This document shows positions 1 to 7,675 of a stretch of 48,471 nt of DNA, piece by piece. This DNA comes from CANLWN01 sp039815505 (GTDB taxonomy: Bacteria; Bacteroidota; Bacteroidia; Flavobacteriales; Flavobacteriaceae), in the NCBI GenBank assembly GCA_039815505.1, contig JBCBZE010000001.1, positions 1 through 48,471 of the forward strand, read 5' to 3'. The translations under genes were made by a program, and so were the position numbers. The notes beneath the pieces were generated by a model that did not search any database, was not told the DNA's origin, and worked only from the letters and a program-made list of their open reading frames with translations. The first letter of the stretch is position 1. Every line of letters starts with the position of its first letter.

Positions 1-255
1 GCCACCAGGTTCGGTTCAGGTTGGGCGTGGTTATGCGTTCATAAAGGAGGAAAAGTTGAAGTTTGTTCTACCGCAAATCAGGATAATCCACTAATGCCGG
101 ATATCGGATGTGATGGTTTTCCGATATTGGGACTGGATGTTTGGGAACATGCGTACTATTTAAATTATCAAAATAAAAGACCCGATTATATCAGTGCATT
201 TTTCAATGTAATCAATTGGGATAGGGTGGCAAGCAATTACGCCGCCAATAAGTAA
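1..255 (+). CDS. sodA: Superoxide dismutase [Mn], C-terminal fragment (5' end outside window)
   Basis: The last 84 residues of a Mn/Fe superoxide dismutase, which converts superoxide to hydrogen peroxide and oxygen. The open frame runs in from the window edge and stops with TAA at 253-255. The metal-binding signature DVWEHAYY is present, supplying the Asp and His ligands of the C-terminal domain. The segment STANQDNPLM resembles E. coli SodA around its active-site Gln, which favours the manganese type over the iron type. The tail (NVINWDRVASNYAANK) is typical for the family. A terminator follows at 281-311. The N-terminal half cannot be judged. Confidence 0.95.
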   Translation, partial: ATRFGSGWAWLCVHKGGKVEVCSTANQDNPLMPDIGCDGFPILGLDVWEHAYYLNYQNKRPDYISAFFNVINWDRVASNYAANK

Positions 256-280
256 GAATTTTATAGCACATTCTTAAAAC

Positions 281-311
281 ACCGCCCTTGGTATTCGGGG
301 CGGTTTTTTTA
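281..311 (+). terminator. Intrinsic terminator of sodA
   Basis: Stem ACCGCCC (281-287) pairs with GGGCGGT (298-304) around a 10-base loop and runs into seven T's. It lies 26 bases after the sodA stop and ends that transcript. Confidence 0.85.
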
Positions 312-323
312 TGGTCTGAGGTA

Positions 324-399
324 AAATAGAAAAGGGCGGAGAAGTCTCCGCCCTTTTCGTCCCAAATCTTACCATAAACTTAACCTACTTATGCTATGG
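324..399 (-). ncRNA. Tandem small RNA, unit A (about 70-75 nt)
   Basis: First of three near-identical units. Read on the minus strand, it begins at CCATAGC (399), continues through a 39-base core (361-399) and ends in a GC-rich hairpin (334-342 with 345-353, extended by AAAA/TTTT pairs) followed by a T-rich tract. A promoter-like box ends exactly 5 bases before the core. The core starts CCATA and carries TATGG 18 bases further on, so it can close a first stem. In this copy the inner base reads TTTATGG where B and C read TTCATGG. No convincing ORF is present. Function is unknown. Transcription is inferred from the promoter/terminator architecture. Confidence 0.7.
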
Positions 400-404
400 C
401 AGTA

Positions 405-435
405 CTAAATTACTGGTATTGTGAGAAATAACAAA
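405..435 (-). promoter_or_regulatory. Promoter of small RNA unit A
   Basis: On the minus strand TTTG (432-435) stands 19 bases before TAATTTAG (405-412), close to the Bacteroidota consensus TTTG...TAnnTTTG. The box ends 5 bases before the conserved core of unit A. Confidence 0.65.
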
Positions 436-534
436 GGATTTTTAAGAAATTTTAGGGAATTGAGAAGGACATTTTTTTGTTTGAACGTGTCATTGAAGTA
501 GAAAATCCATTCTAAAATGCTGATTATCAGCAAT

Positions 535-605
535 AAAAAAGGCGGAGCGTAGCTCCACCTTTTTTCCCCAAATCTTACCATGAACTTAACCTACTTATGC
601 TATGG
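535..605 (-). ncRNA. Tandem small RNA, unit B (about 70 nt)
   Basis: Second unit. The 39-base core (567-605) is identical to that of unit C and is followed on the minus strand by a terminator hairpin (552-559 with 541-548, loop of 3) and six T's. The hairpin has a G-U wobble when transcribed from the minus strand but a C-A mismatch on the plus strand, which supports minus-strand transcription. The core begins 206 bases from unit A and 208 from unit C. The spacers between units are not obviously alike apart from the promoter boxes. Confidence 0.72.
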
Positions 606-610
606 TTCTC

Positions 611-618
611 CAAATGTA
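611..618 (-). promoter_or_regulatory. -7 promoter box of small RNA unit B
   Basis: TACATTTG on the minus strand is a perfect TAnnTTTG match, ending 5 bases before the conserved core of unit B. I see no good TTG element at the expected distance upstream. Confidence 0.6.
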
Positions 619-742
619 TTGCAAAGTGTCACCAGGAAAAAAGGTTTTAGATGAATGCCGATATAATCGGTTGAAATGCCATTCCAAAAAAATAGATGAT
701 AAATGATGAGGAAAAAGCGTACAATTTTGAGCATCGCAAAAT

Positions 743-813
743 AAAAAAGGTGGAGAAGTCTCCACCTTTTTTGCCCCAAATCTTACCATGAACTTAACCT
801 ACTTATGCTATGG
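743..813 (-). ncRNA. Tandem small RNA, unit C (about 70 nt)
   Basis: Third unit, nearest to purF. The core (775-813) is followed on the minus strand by a perfect 8-bp hairpin GGTGGAGA/TCTCCACC (759-766 with 749-756) and six T's. The hairpin sequence differs from unit A at paired positions while the pairing is kept. It lies about 100 bases after the purF stop on the same strand. The promoter box in front argues for its own transcript rather than a purF 3' end. Confidence 0.72.
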
Positions 814-818
814 CGAGT

Positions 819-845
819 CTAATGTAATTTGGGTTTGCTCCCCAA
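819..845 (-). promoter_or_regulatory. Promoter of small RNA unit C
   Basis: TACATTAG (819-826, minus) ends 5 bases before the core, the same spacing as in units A and B. A TTG lies at 843-845, 16 bases upstream, slightly closer than usual. Confidence 0.55.
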
Positions 846-918
846 TGGCCATAAAGACGATAAAAAGCACAAATTATCGATGAAATGCAAAAAATCATGC
901 ACTTTATCGATAAAACCT

Positions 919-2817
919 TCAGTACGCCCTTTGATTTTTTCCCTCGTAAAAGTTAATAAAAGCTCTATTTACTACTCTGTTACCTCCGGGTGTGGGGTAG
1001 TTCCCCGTAAAATACCAGTCCCCTAGATTCTTGGGACAGGCATTATGGAGATTTTCTATATTCTGGTAAATAATTTCTACTTCTGCATTGATATCCCTTG
1101 GACTTAAAAGCGCTCCGATTTTTTTGGAAATCTCCACAGCGGTAAAGGGTGCATAGAACTCTTTTACGTAGTTCACCACATCTTTATCCTTTGTATTGAT
1201 TTGCTTCAAGCACTTTTTGTAAATAGTGTCCACGATATCCATGGAATGTTTATCCTTATGGAGTGCCAAAGCCGCTCTAAATGCTATAAAGTCCTCTAAT
1301 TTTGCCATGTCAATTCCATAACAATCGGGATATCTTATTTGAGGGGCAGAGGATACCACAACGATTTTCTTTGGTGAAAGCCTATCCAAAATGCGAAGTA
1401 TACTCTTATTAAGTGTCGTACCACGTACAATACTATCATCGATGATAACCAGGTTGTCATTTTCTTTTACAGATCCATAGGAGATATCATAAACATGTGT
1501 TACCAAATCGTCCCTGCTGCTATCCTGTGTTATAAACGTCCGTAATTTGGCATCTTTAATAGCAACCTTTTCTATCCTGGGGCGTACTTCTAAAATCTCG
1601 TGCAACTCTTCTTTGGTGATTTTTGCCCCTTTAGAAAGAATTTGTTCCTCTTTTTTCTTATTGAGGAAGTTTTGAGCTTCTTTTACCATACCCAAAAAAG
1701 AAGTTTCAGCAGTATTGGGTATATAGGAGAATACAGTGTTCTTAATATCTCCACCAATTGACGATAGGATTTGGGGGAAAAGTAATTTACCCAATTCTTT
1801 TCGTTCTTGGTATATTTCTTTATCGCTTCCCCTTGAAAAATAGATTCGCTCAAAAGAACACGCTTTACGTTCCAAAGGTTTTAGTATTTCCTGCGTTGAG
1901 ACCTTACCATCTTTTTTTATGATGATTGCATTTCCGGGTTCCAACTCCTTTACGGCATCATATTTTATATTGAAAACCGTTTGTATGGCGGGTCTTTCCG
2001 AAGCGACCACGACCACTTCATCATCCTGATAATAGTAGGTAGGGCGTATGCCCGATGGGTCTCTGAGAACAAAGGCATCCCCATGTCCCAATAACCCGGT
2101 CATGGCATAACCTCCGTCCCAATTCTTAGCGGCTTTTCTTAAAATTTTAGCGATGTTCAATCGCTCTGCAATTAAGGGCGAAGCTTCTCTTTTGTTATAT
2201 CCTTCTTTTTTTATTTCCTTATAAAGCTTGGCAACGGCATCGTCCAAAAAATGACCTATTTTTTCCATTACGGTCACTGTATCGGCCATTTCCTTAGGAT
2301 GTTGCCCTAGCTCTACCAAATTCCCAAAAAGCTCATGAACATTGGTCATGTTAAAATTACCGGCAACGATAAGATTCCGGTGCATCCAATTATTCTGTCT
2401 TAAAAAAGGATGTACGCTTTCGATGCTGTTTTTGCCAAAGGTACCATACCGTACATGTCCAAGAAGTAGTTCGCCTATGTATGGGATATGCTTTTTTTGT
2501 TTGGCAACATCGTCAATATATTCGGGATGTTCCTTTAGTGTAGTATTTATTCTGTCGTTGATCTGGGCAAAAATATCTTGAATAGGCTGTGATTTCACGG
2601 AGCGAACCCTGCTCATATATCTTTCTCCGGCGGACATATCCAATTTTATACTGGCAAAACCGGCGCCATCCTGTCCTCTATTATGCTGCTTTTCCATCAT
2701 GAGATACATCTTGTTTACCCCATAAAATGCAGTACCGTATTTTTCTTTATAATATTCCAAAGGTTTTAATAACCTGATAAGTGAAATTCCACACTCGTGC
2801 TTAATGGCGTCGCTCAT
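919..2817 (-). CDS. purF: Amidophosphoribosyltransferase-like protein, long Bacteroidota form
   Basis: Likely first enzyme of purine synthesis, making 5-phosphoribosylamine from PRPP and glutamine in the cytoplasm. The N-terminal nucleophile is Cys9 (HECGI), so removal of eight residues is expected, as in B. subtilis PurF. NRGQDGAG and GHVRYGT are typical of the glutaminase domain. The PRPP-binding loop is VIIDDSIVRGTT in the C-terminal half. At 632 residues it is longer than the usual 470-510. Extra sequence sits just before the PRPP loop (around NFLNKKKEEQ...EEL). The paired Cys that hold the 4Fe-4S cluster in B. subtilis PurF (CLAC before FTGKYPT) are absent: the equivalent stretch reads LGDWYFTGNYPT. 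It is on the same strand as purN upstream but follows a terminator. Whether it is the main PurF or a paralogue cannot be told here. Confidence 0.85.
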   Translation of the reverse strand: MSDAIKHECGISLIRLLKPLEYYKEKYGTAFYGVNKMYLMMEKQHNRGQDGAGFASIKLDMSAGERYMSRVRSVKSQPIQDIFAQINDRINTTLKEHPEYIDDVAKQKKHIPYIGELLLGHVRYGTFGKNSIESVHPFLRQNNWMHRNLIVAGNFNMTNVHELFGNLVELGQHPKEMADTVTVMEKIGHFLDDAVAKLYKEIKKEGYNKREASPLIAERLNIAKILRKAAKNWDGGYAMTGLLGHGDAFVLRDPSGIRPTYYYQDDEVVVVASERPAIQTVFNIKYDAVKELEPGNAIIIKKDGKVSTQEILKPLERKACSFERIYFSRGSDKEIYQERKELGKLLFPQILSSIGGDIKNTVFSYIPNTAETSFLGMVKEAQNFLNKKKEEQILSKGAKITKEELHEILEVRPRIEKVAIKDAKLRTFITQDSSRDDLVTHVYDISYGSVKENDNLVIIDDSIVRGTTLNKSILRILDRLSPKKIVVVSSAPQIRYPDCYGIDMAKLEDFIAFRAALALHKDKHSMDIVDTIYKKCLKQINTKDKDVVNYVKEFYAPFTAVEISKKIGALLSPRDINAEVEIIYQNIENLHNACPKNLGDWYFTGNYPTPGGNRVVNRAFINFYEGKNQRAY

Positions 2818-2830
2818 TAACTATAAAATT

Positions 2831-2853
2831 AAAAAAGCCCCGAGAACCGGGGC
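2831..2853 (-). terminator. Intrinsic terminator between the PfkB kinase and purF
   Basis: On the minus strand GCCCCGG-TTCT-CGGGGC (2837-2853, with a slightly asymmetric loop) is followed by TTTTTT (2831-2836). It begins 6 bases after the kinase stop and ends only 13 bases before the purF ATG, so purF needs read-through or a start site inside this tiny gap. Confidence 0.8.
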
Positions 2854-2859
2854 ATGTGT

Positions 2860-3786
2860 TTATTGTAATTCAATATCAAATTGTGTTAACTCCTTAAATT
2901 GATGCAATCGCTGATCCACTTCTTTTTTATCCAAATTCTTTAACCTTTGCGTACCAAACTTTTCCACCGAAAAAGAGGCTAAATTGGAACCGTGGATAAT
3001 GGCATTCTTTAAATTATTGAAAGAAGCGTTTTTGGTTTGCGCCAAATATCCGGCAAAACCACCGGCAAATGTGTCCCCTGCACCAGTAGGATCAAATACT
3101 TCTTTTAACGGTAGCGCCGGGGCAAAGAAGATATGTTCCCCATGAAATAAAAGTGCTCCATGCTCTCCTTTTTTTATTACCACAAATCTTGGTCCCATTT
3201 CCTGAATTTTTGCGGCAGCCGTTACTAAGGAATACTCATTGGTCAGTTGTCTGGCCTCCTCATCATTAATGGTAATGACATCAATATGTTTTATAACTTG
3301 TAGGAGCTCGTCCCAACTATTGTCCATCCAAAAATTCATGGTATCCAAGATAATCAGTTTTGGCCTTACCTTCATTTGGTTGATGACGCTCATCTGTATA
3401 TTTGGGTGCAGGTTACCTAGCATGATTACATCGGCGTCTTTAAAATTTTCTGGGACAATCGGATTAAAATCAGCAAGTACGTTTAGCTCGGTAACCAAAG
3501 TATCCCTTGAATTTAAGTCATTATGGTATTTGCCGCTCCAAAAAAAACTCTTGCCTTCCTTTATGATCTCTATACCCGAAATATCGATATCCTTATTCGA
3601 TAATAAATCCAGATATTCTTGGGACATATCCCCACCAACAACGGAAACAATGGCGGATTTTACATTAAACTGGGATGCGGCCAGTCCTATAAAAGGTGCC
3701 GAGCCTCCCAAAATTTTGTCTGTCTTTCCAAATGGGGTCTCAATGGCATCATATGCAACGGTTCCCACAATTAAAAGTTTACCCAT
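2860..3786 (-). CDS. PfkB-family carbohydrate/nucleoside kinase
   Basis: A 308-residue ribokinase-like kinase. Such enzymes transfer phosphate from ATP to a sugar or nucleoside in the cytoplasm. The N-terminal Gly-rich substrate motif is GGSAPFIGLAASQF (near residue 28), and the C-terminal signature DPTGAGDTFAGGF (near 232) carries the catalytic Asp and anion hole. Length is normal for the family. The substrate is not readable from sequence. Its place between purN and purF suggests ribose or purine nucleosides, but that is inference. A second, distinct PfkB kinase lies at 37069-38010. Confidence 0.85.
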   Translation of the reverse strand: MGKLLIVGTVAYDAIETPFGKTDKILGGSAPFIGLAASQFNVKSAIVSVVGGDMSQEYLDLLSNKDIDISGIEIIKEGKSFFWSGKYHNDLNSRDTLVTELNVLADFNPIVPENFKDADVIMLGNLHPNIQMSVINQMKVRPKLIILDTMNFWMDNSWDELLQVIKHIDVITINDEEARQLTNEYSLVTAAAKIQEMGPRFVVIKKGEHGALLFHGEHIFFAPALPLKEVFDPTGAGDTFAGGFAGYLAQTKNASFNNLKNAIIHGSNLASFSVEKFGTQRLKNLDKKEVDQRLHQFKELTQFDIELQ

Positions 3787-3864
3787 TTATTTTAATAATT
3801 TGCTGCAAATATACATTTTTGAATACCCAATCCGACAGCTACAGGGACTAAATTTAAAGTGTTA

Positions 3865-4500
3865 TTACTTCCGTCCGAAATCGGCGGGGATTTCTCCCCA
3901 GGCTTTTGTCTCCCATTTAACAATTTTTGTACTATAACTATTATTTTCCAACCAGGTAATGCCCCGTCGGATCAATTCAAAAACGGCCTTGTTCTTTTTG
4001 GTTTCCTTTAGTTTGGTGTTACAGCTTTTTTTACGGACCCAACTCATTGCAGTTCTAGAATCCGTATATATAATTCTATCACTCTTACTTTTTTTTAAAT
4101 AGGCAAGTCCGTGTATTAATGCTAGAAATTCTCCAATATTATTGGTTCCCTGTTCAAAAGGGCCTTGTTTGAACAACTCTTTACCCGTCCGTGTATCGAC
4201 CCCACGATATTCCATAATTCCCGGATTACCACTAGATGCGGCGTCAACGGAAATTGATCGATAATTAGGATTTCCTATTTTTGCCAATTGCTCTTTGGAG
4301 AGGGCCATTTTTGAGGTTTTTTTCCCCGTATAGTCAGTATAATCACCGTTGTAGGCGTTCTTGGCCTCCACAAATGTTGGAAAAGATTTATATTGAGCTC
4401 CCTTAAAACCACTAATGGCAGCTTTACAATCGTCCCAAGAAGTATAGATGCCCGGGCGTTTGCCTTTCCAGACCGTATAAAATTTTTCTTTTTTGGCCAT
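3865..4500 (-). CDS. Viroplasmin-domain ribonuclease H
   Basis: Cleaves the RNA strand of RNA-DNA hybrids. Residues 5-50 form a caulimovirus-viroplasmin domain (FYTVWKGKRPGIYTSW, then the YKSFPTFVEAKNAY end), known as a hybrid-binding module in eukaryotic-type RNase H1. Residues 80-211 form the RNase HI fold. All four acidic catalytic residues are visible: SVDAAS, NNIGEFLAL, YTDSRTA and the final ADFGRK. The ATG overlaps the purN stop by one base (TAATG), so the two are translationally coupled. Its role in a purine operon is probably co-expression only. Confidence 0.9.
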   Translation of the reverse strand: MAKKEKFYTVWKGKRPGIYTSWDDCKAAISGFKGAQYKSFPTFVEAKNAYNGDYTDYTGKKTSKMALSKEQLAKIGNPNYRSISVDAASSGNPGIMEYRGVDTRTGKELFKQGPFEQGTNNIGEFLALIHGLAYLKKSKSDRIIYTDSRTAMSWVRKKSCNTKLKETKKNKAVFELIRRGITWLENNSYSTKIVKWETKAWGEIPADFGRK

Positions 4501-5069
4501 TACTGCTTCAACAAAATCCTTTCTATGATTTTTGGAAAATATTCATATTCCAATTGATGTACTTTTTTAGCAATGATTTCGGCCGTGTCCTGTTTTAAAA
4601 CTTTCACCTTAGCTTGATGAATGATGCCTCCTTCATCATAATTTTCGTTTACAAAATGTACGGTAATACCCGTTTCTTCTTCTTGGTTTTCCAAGACCGC
4701 TTTATGCACATTTATGCCGTACATGCCCTTGCCCCCGTATTTAGGTAATAGCGCCGGATGGATATTGATAATTTTGTTGGGAAAATTTTGAACAAGATTT
4801 TTTGGTATTTTTAATAGAAATCCGGCAAGAACAATAAGATGGGGGTTAAAAGCCTTGAGGATATCCAAGATACAACTTGAGTTAAAAAAAGCAGTCTTGT
4901 TAAAATATAAAAGACTGATATTCAATCTTTCACAACGCTCTATAACTTTGGCTTCCTTTTTATTGGTAAGTACGCAGACAACACTAATATTCGGATGGTC
5001 TTTGAAGTAATGCACTATGTTTTCAACATTGGAGCCAGAACCGGAAGCAAAAAGAACAATATGTTTCAT
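4500..5069 (-). CDS. purN: Phosphoribosylglycinamide formyltransferase
   Basis: Third step of purine synthesis: transfers formyl from 10-formyl-tetrahydrofolate to glycinamide ribonucleotide. The 189-residue length is normal. The N-terminal ribonucleotide loop is LFASGSGSNVENI. The catalytic Asn and His are in IINIHPALLPKYGGKGMYG, and HFVNENYDEGGII holds the catalytic Asp. It is first in a minus-strand group with the RNase H, the PfkB kinase and purF, and is divergent from acpP across a 159-bp gap. Confidence 0.93.
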   Translation of the reverse strand: MKHIVLFASGSGSNVENIVHYFKDHPNISVVCVLTNKKEAKVIERCERLNISLLYFNKTAFFNSSCILDILKAFNPHLIVLAGFLLKIPKNLVQNFPNKIINIHPALLPKYGGKGMYGINVHKAVLENQEEETGITVHFVNENYDEGGIIHQAKVKVLKQDTAEIIAKKVHQLEYEYFPKIIERILLKQ

Positions 5070-5187
5070 GCAATATAAGACCTTACCAGAAGTAAAATTT
5101 TTTGCGCTAAATTAATACTCTTGAGGCTAAATTGCTTAAATTACGAGACATTTTAACCACAAATAGTGTAATTAATCCAAAGTTTTT

Positions 5188-5195
5188 TATTTTTG
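5188..5195 (+). promoter_or_regulatory. -7 promoter box of acpP
   Basis: TATTTTTG matches TAnnTTTG perfectly and ends 33 bases before the acpP ATG. I do not see a clear TTG element upstream. Confidence 0.55.
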
Positions 5196-5228
5196 CCAAC
5201 GATTTAAATTTTAAAAACCAAAATTATT

Positions 5229-5462
5229 ATGTCAGATATTGCATCAAGAGTAAAAGCTATCATTGTTGATAAGTTAGGTGTTGATGAAAATGAAGTTGTA
5301 GCCGAAGCTAGCTTTACAAACGACCTAGGGGCGGATTCATTGGATACGGTTGAGTTGATAATGGAATTCGAAAAGGAATTTGATATCCAAATCCCAGATG
5401 ATCAAGCTGAGAATATTGCAACAGTTGGCCAAGCCATAAGCTATATAGAAGAAGCAAAGTAA
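5229..5462 (+). CDS. acpP: Acyl carrier protein
   Basis: Carries growing fatty acyl chains on a phosphopantetheine arm. It is 77 residues and very acidic, with the attachment Ser in GADSLDTVEL (about residue 37). It is followed directly by fabF, the usual pairing. The hairpin after the stop (5491-5520) probably makes the short acpP message more abundant than acpP-fabF. Confidence 0.97.
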   Translation: MSDIASRVKAIIVDKLGVDENEVVAEASFTNDLGADSLDTVELIMEFEKEFDIQIPDDQAENIATVGQAISYIEEAK

Positions 5463-5490
5463 TTTATGCTATCTTGGACAAGATTAAAAA

Positions 5491-5529
5491 TATCCATGCG
5501 GTAACCATGCTGCATGGATAATTTTTTTT
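5491..5529 (+). terminator. Hairpin terminator/attenuator between acpP and fabF
   Basis: A perfect 9-bp stem TATCCATGC (5491-5499) / GCATGGATA (5512-5520) with a 12-base loop, followed by an A/T run rich in T's. It lies 28 bases after acpP and 49 before the fabF ATG, so it probably ends part of the transcripts. Confidence 0.7.
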
Positions 5530-5568
5530 AATTTACACTTGACTTAAGAATTAAATAAATTGGGTTCA

Positions 5569-6819
5569 ATGCAATTAAAGCGAGTTGTAGTTACCGGTAT
5601 GGGGGCATTAACACCCATTGGTAATAATATCGAACAGTATTGGAATGGTCTAAAAGAAGGTAAAAGCGGTTCAGCACCGATCACCTATTATGACACTGAA
5701 AAGTTTAAGACCAAATTTGCCTGTGAAGTAAAGAACTATGATCCGGCTAATTTTTTTGATAGAAAAGAAGCTCGTAAACTGGATCGTTTCGCACAATATG
5801 CCCTAGTTTCTTCCGATGAGGCTATAGCCGATTCCAAATTGGATTTGGAGAAAGTGGATAAGTTCAGGGTAGGTGTTGTTTGGGGAGCCGGAATTGGCGG
5901 ATTGGAAACTTTCCAAAATGAAGTACTGAACTTTGCGGAGGGTGACGGTACCCCTAGATTCAATCCTTTTTTTATTCCCAAGATGATCGCAGACATTGCT
6001 CCGGGAAACATTTCCATTAAACATGGTTTTATGGGACCAAACTATACTACCGTATCTGCATGCGCATCGTCCGCGAACGCGATGATAGATGCTTTAAACT
6101 ATATCCGTTTAGGATATTGTGATGTTGTGGTCACCGGTGGAAGCGAGGCCGCCGTTACGATGGCAGGTATGGGAGGATTTAATGCAATGCATGCATTATC
6201 TACAAGGAACGAGAGTCCGGAAACCGCTTCAAGACCTTTTGATGCGACAAGGGATGGTTTTGTTCTGGGCGAAGGAGCCGGGGCACTTATTTTAGAAGAA
6301 TACGAGCATGCGAAAGCCAGAGGAGCTAAAATATATGCAGAATTGATAGGTGGTGGACTGTCTAGTGATGCCTACCATATGACCGCACCCCATCCAGAAG
6401 GTATAGGGGTAGAGCGGGTAATGCAAAATTGTTTGAACGACGCCGGACTTAAACCGGAGGATGTAGATACCATCAACACACATGGTACTTCTACACCCTT
6501 GGGCGATGTTGCCGAACTTAAGGCGATAACCAAGGTCTTTGGCGAGCACGCGGCCAATATCAATATCAATTCTACTAAATCAATGACAGGCCACCTTTTA
6601 GGAGCCGCTGGTGCCATTGAGGCCATAGCTTCTATTCTTGCAATGGAACATAGCTTGGTGCCTCCTACGATAAATCATACCACCGTAGATGAAAGCATTG
6701 ACCCAAAATTGAATTTGACGCTCAACAAGGCCCAGAAAAGGGAAGTTAAGGTTGCTATGAGCAATACTTTTGGATTTGGAGGCCATAATGCCTGTGTATT
6801 ATTTAAAAAAATCGGCTAA
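5569..6819 (+). CDS. fabF: 3-oxoacyl-[acyl-carrier-protein] synthase II
   Basis: Elongates acyl-ACP with malonyl-ACP in fatty acid synthesis. The catalytic triad is visible: Cys in SACASSANAM (about residue 163), His in NTHGTSTPLGD and His in KSMTGHLLGAAG. The glycine-rich end SNTFGFGGHNACV is typical. I start at the ATG (MQLKRVVVTG, 416 residues); an in-frame TTG three codons upstream is less likely. The next gene, rnc, starts 8 bases after the stop. Confidence 0.96.
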   Translation: MQLKRVVVTGMGALTPIGNNIEQYWNGLKEGKSGSAPITYYDTEKFKTKFACEVKNYDPANFFDRKEARKLDRFAQYALVSSDEAIADSKLDLEKVDKFRVGVVWGAGIGGLETFQNEVLNFAEGDGTPRFNPFFIPKMIADIAPGNISIKHGFMGPNYTTVSACASSANAMIDALNYIRLGYCDVVVTGGSEAAVTMAGMGGFNAMHALSTRNESPETASRPFDATRDGFVLGEGAGALILEEYEHAKARGAKIYAELIGGGLSSDAYHMTAPHPEGIGVERVMQNCLNDAGLKPEDVDTINTHGTSTPLGDVAELKAITKVFGEHAANININSTKSMTGHLLGAAGAIEAIASILAMEHSLVPPTINHTTVDESIDPKLNLTLNKAQKREVKVAMSNTFGFGGHNACVLFKKIG

Positions 6820-6827
6820 ATCAAAAG

Positions 6828-7565
6828 ATGAGTTTTACATCCAAAATATTTAATTCCCATCCTAAAGAAGATGGGGATTTTTTTTTGGGTATAACAAGGA
6901 TCTTAGGATTTAAGCCTAGAAACCTAAAAGTATATAAAAAAGCTTTTCTGCATCGTTCCGCCAATCAAAAAGATAAAAACGGAACCCCTATGAATTATGA
7001 GCGTTTAGAGTTTCTGGGCGATGCCATGCTTGGAACTATCATCTCTAAACACCTATATAATGAAGTGCCCGGTGGTGATGAAGGATATCTTACCAAAATG
7101 CGATCAAAGATTGTAAGTAGGGAACATCTAAATGAATTGGGAAAAGATCTTAACCTTATAGAGTTTGTACAGAGCCGTATCCCCAAATCACATTTTGGTG
7201 ATAATATTCATGGCAACGTTTTCGAGGCCTTGGTAGGTGCAATTTATTTGGATAGGGGCTATAAATATTGTGAAAGATTCATCAGCCAAAAAGTGATAGA
7301 GCCCTATGTGGATATAGAACAATTGGAAGGCAAGGTAATTAGTTACAAAAGTCTTGTTATAGAATGGTGCCAAAAACAGAAAAAAGCATTTCATTACGAT
7401 GTTTATGATGATACCGGAAAAGATACCTTAAAACATTTTGCGGTCAAACTTACCATAGATAATAAGATTATGGCGAAGGCCAGGGCAACCTCCAAAAAAA
7501 AAGCGGAAGAGAAGGCATCCAAGAGAGCCTATTTTGCATTGCAGGACAGAATGGATAAATCGTAA
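6828..7565 (+). CDS. rnc: Ribonuclease III
   Basis: Cuts double-stranded RNA in rRNA and mRNA maturation. The nuclease signature ERLEFLGDAML lies near residue 60, and FEALVGAIYLDRG holds the second acidic pair. Residues about 165-240 form the double-stranded RNA-binding domain, ending in AKARATSKKKAEEKASKRAYFAL. It follows fabF with an 8-bp gap, a linkage common in Bacteroidota, and may be the enzyme that processes the structured RNAs nearby. Confidence 0.96.
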   Translation: MSFTSKIFNSHPKEDGDFFLGITRILGFKPRNLKVYKKAFLHRSANQKDKNGTPMNYERLEFLGDAMLGTIISKHLYNEVPGGDEGYLTKMRSKIVSREHLNELGKDLNLIEFVQSRIPKSHFGDNIHGNVFEALVGAIYLDRGYKYCERFISQKVIEPYVDIEQLEGKVISYKSLVIEWCQKQKKAFHYDVYDDTGKDTLKHFAVKLTIDNKIMAKARATSKKKAEEKASKRAYFALQDRMDKS

Positions 7566-7675
7566 AAGTTTTTAGGCAACTCCAACGTTTTCGTTACTTC
7601 AGATGGATCTAAACCACTATATTATCTAGGCTGGTTTCTTTATTAATTATATATTTACTTTTTCATACTTGGGGT

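Noticed and set aside
595..789. 64-codon minus-strand frame starting MVRFG within the sRNA cluster
   Set aside because: It begins inside sRNA unit C core, runs through the terminator hairpin of C into the spacer and promoter of B, and its sequence after the first codons is not shared by the other units, as expected of chance.
324..813. Repeats at 324-813 as a CRISPR array or transposon ends
   Set aside because: The three copies are all direct, 206-208 bases apart, with promoter and terminator signals and no transposase or cas gene, so small RNA genes explain them better.
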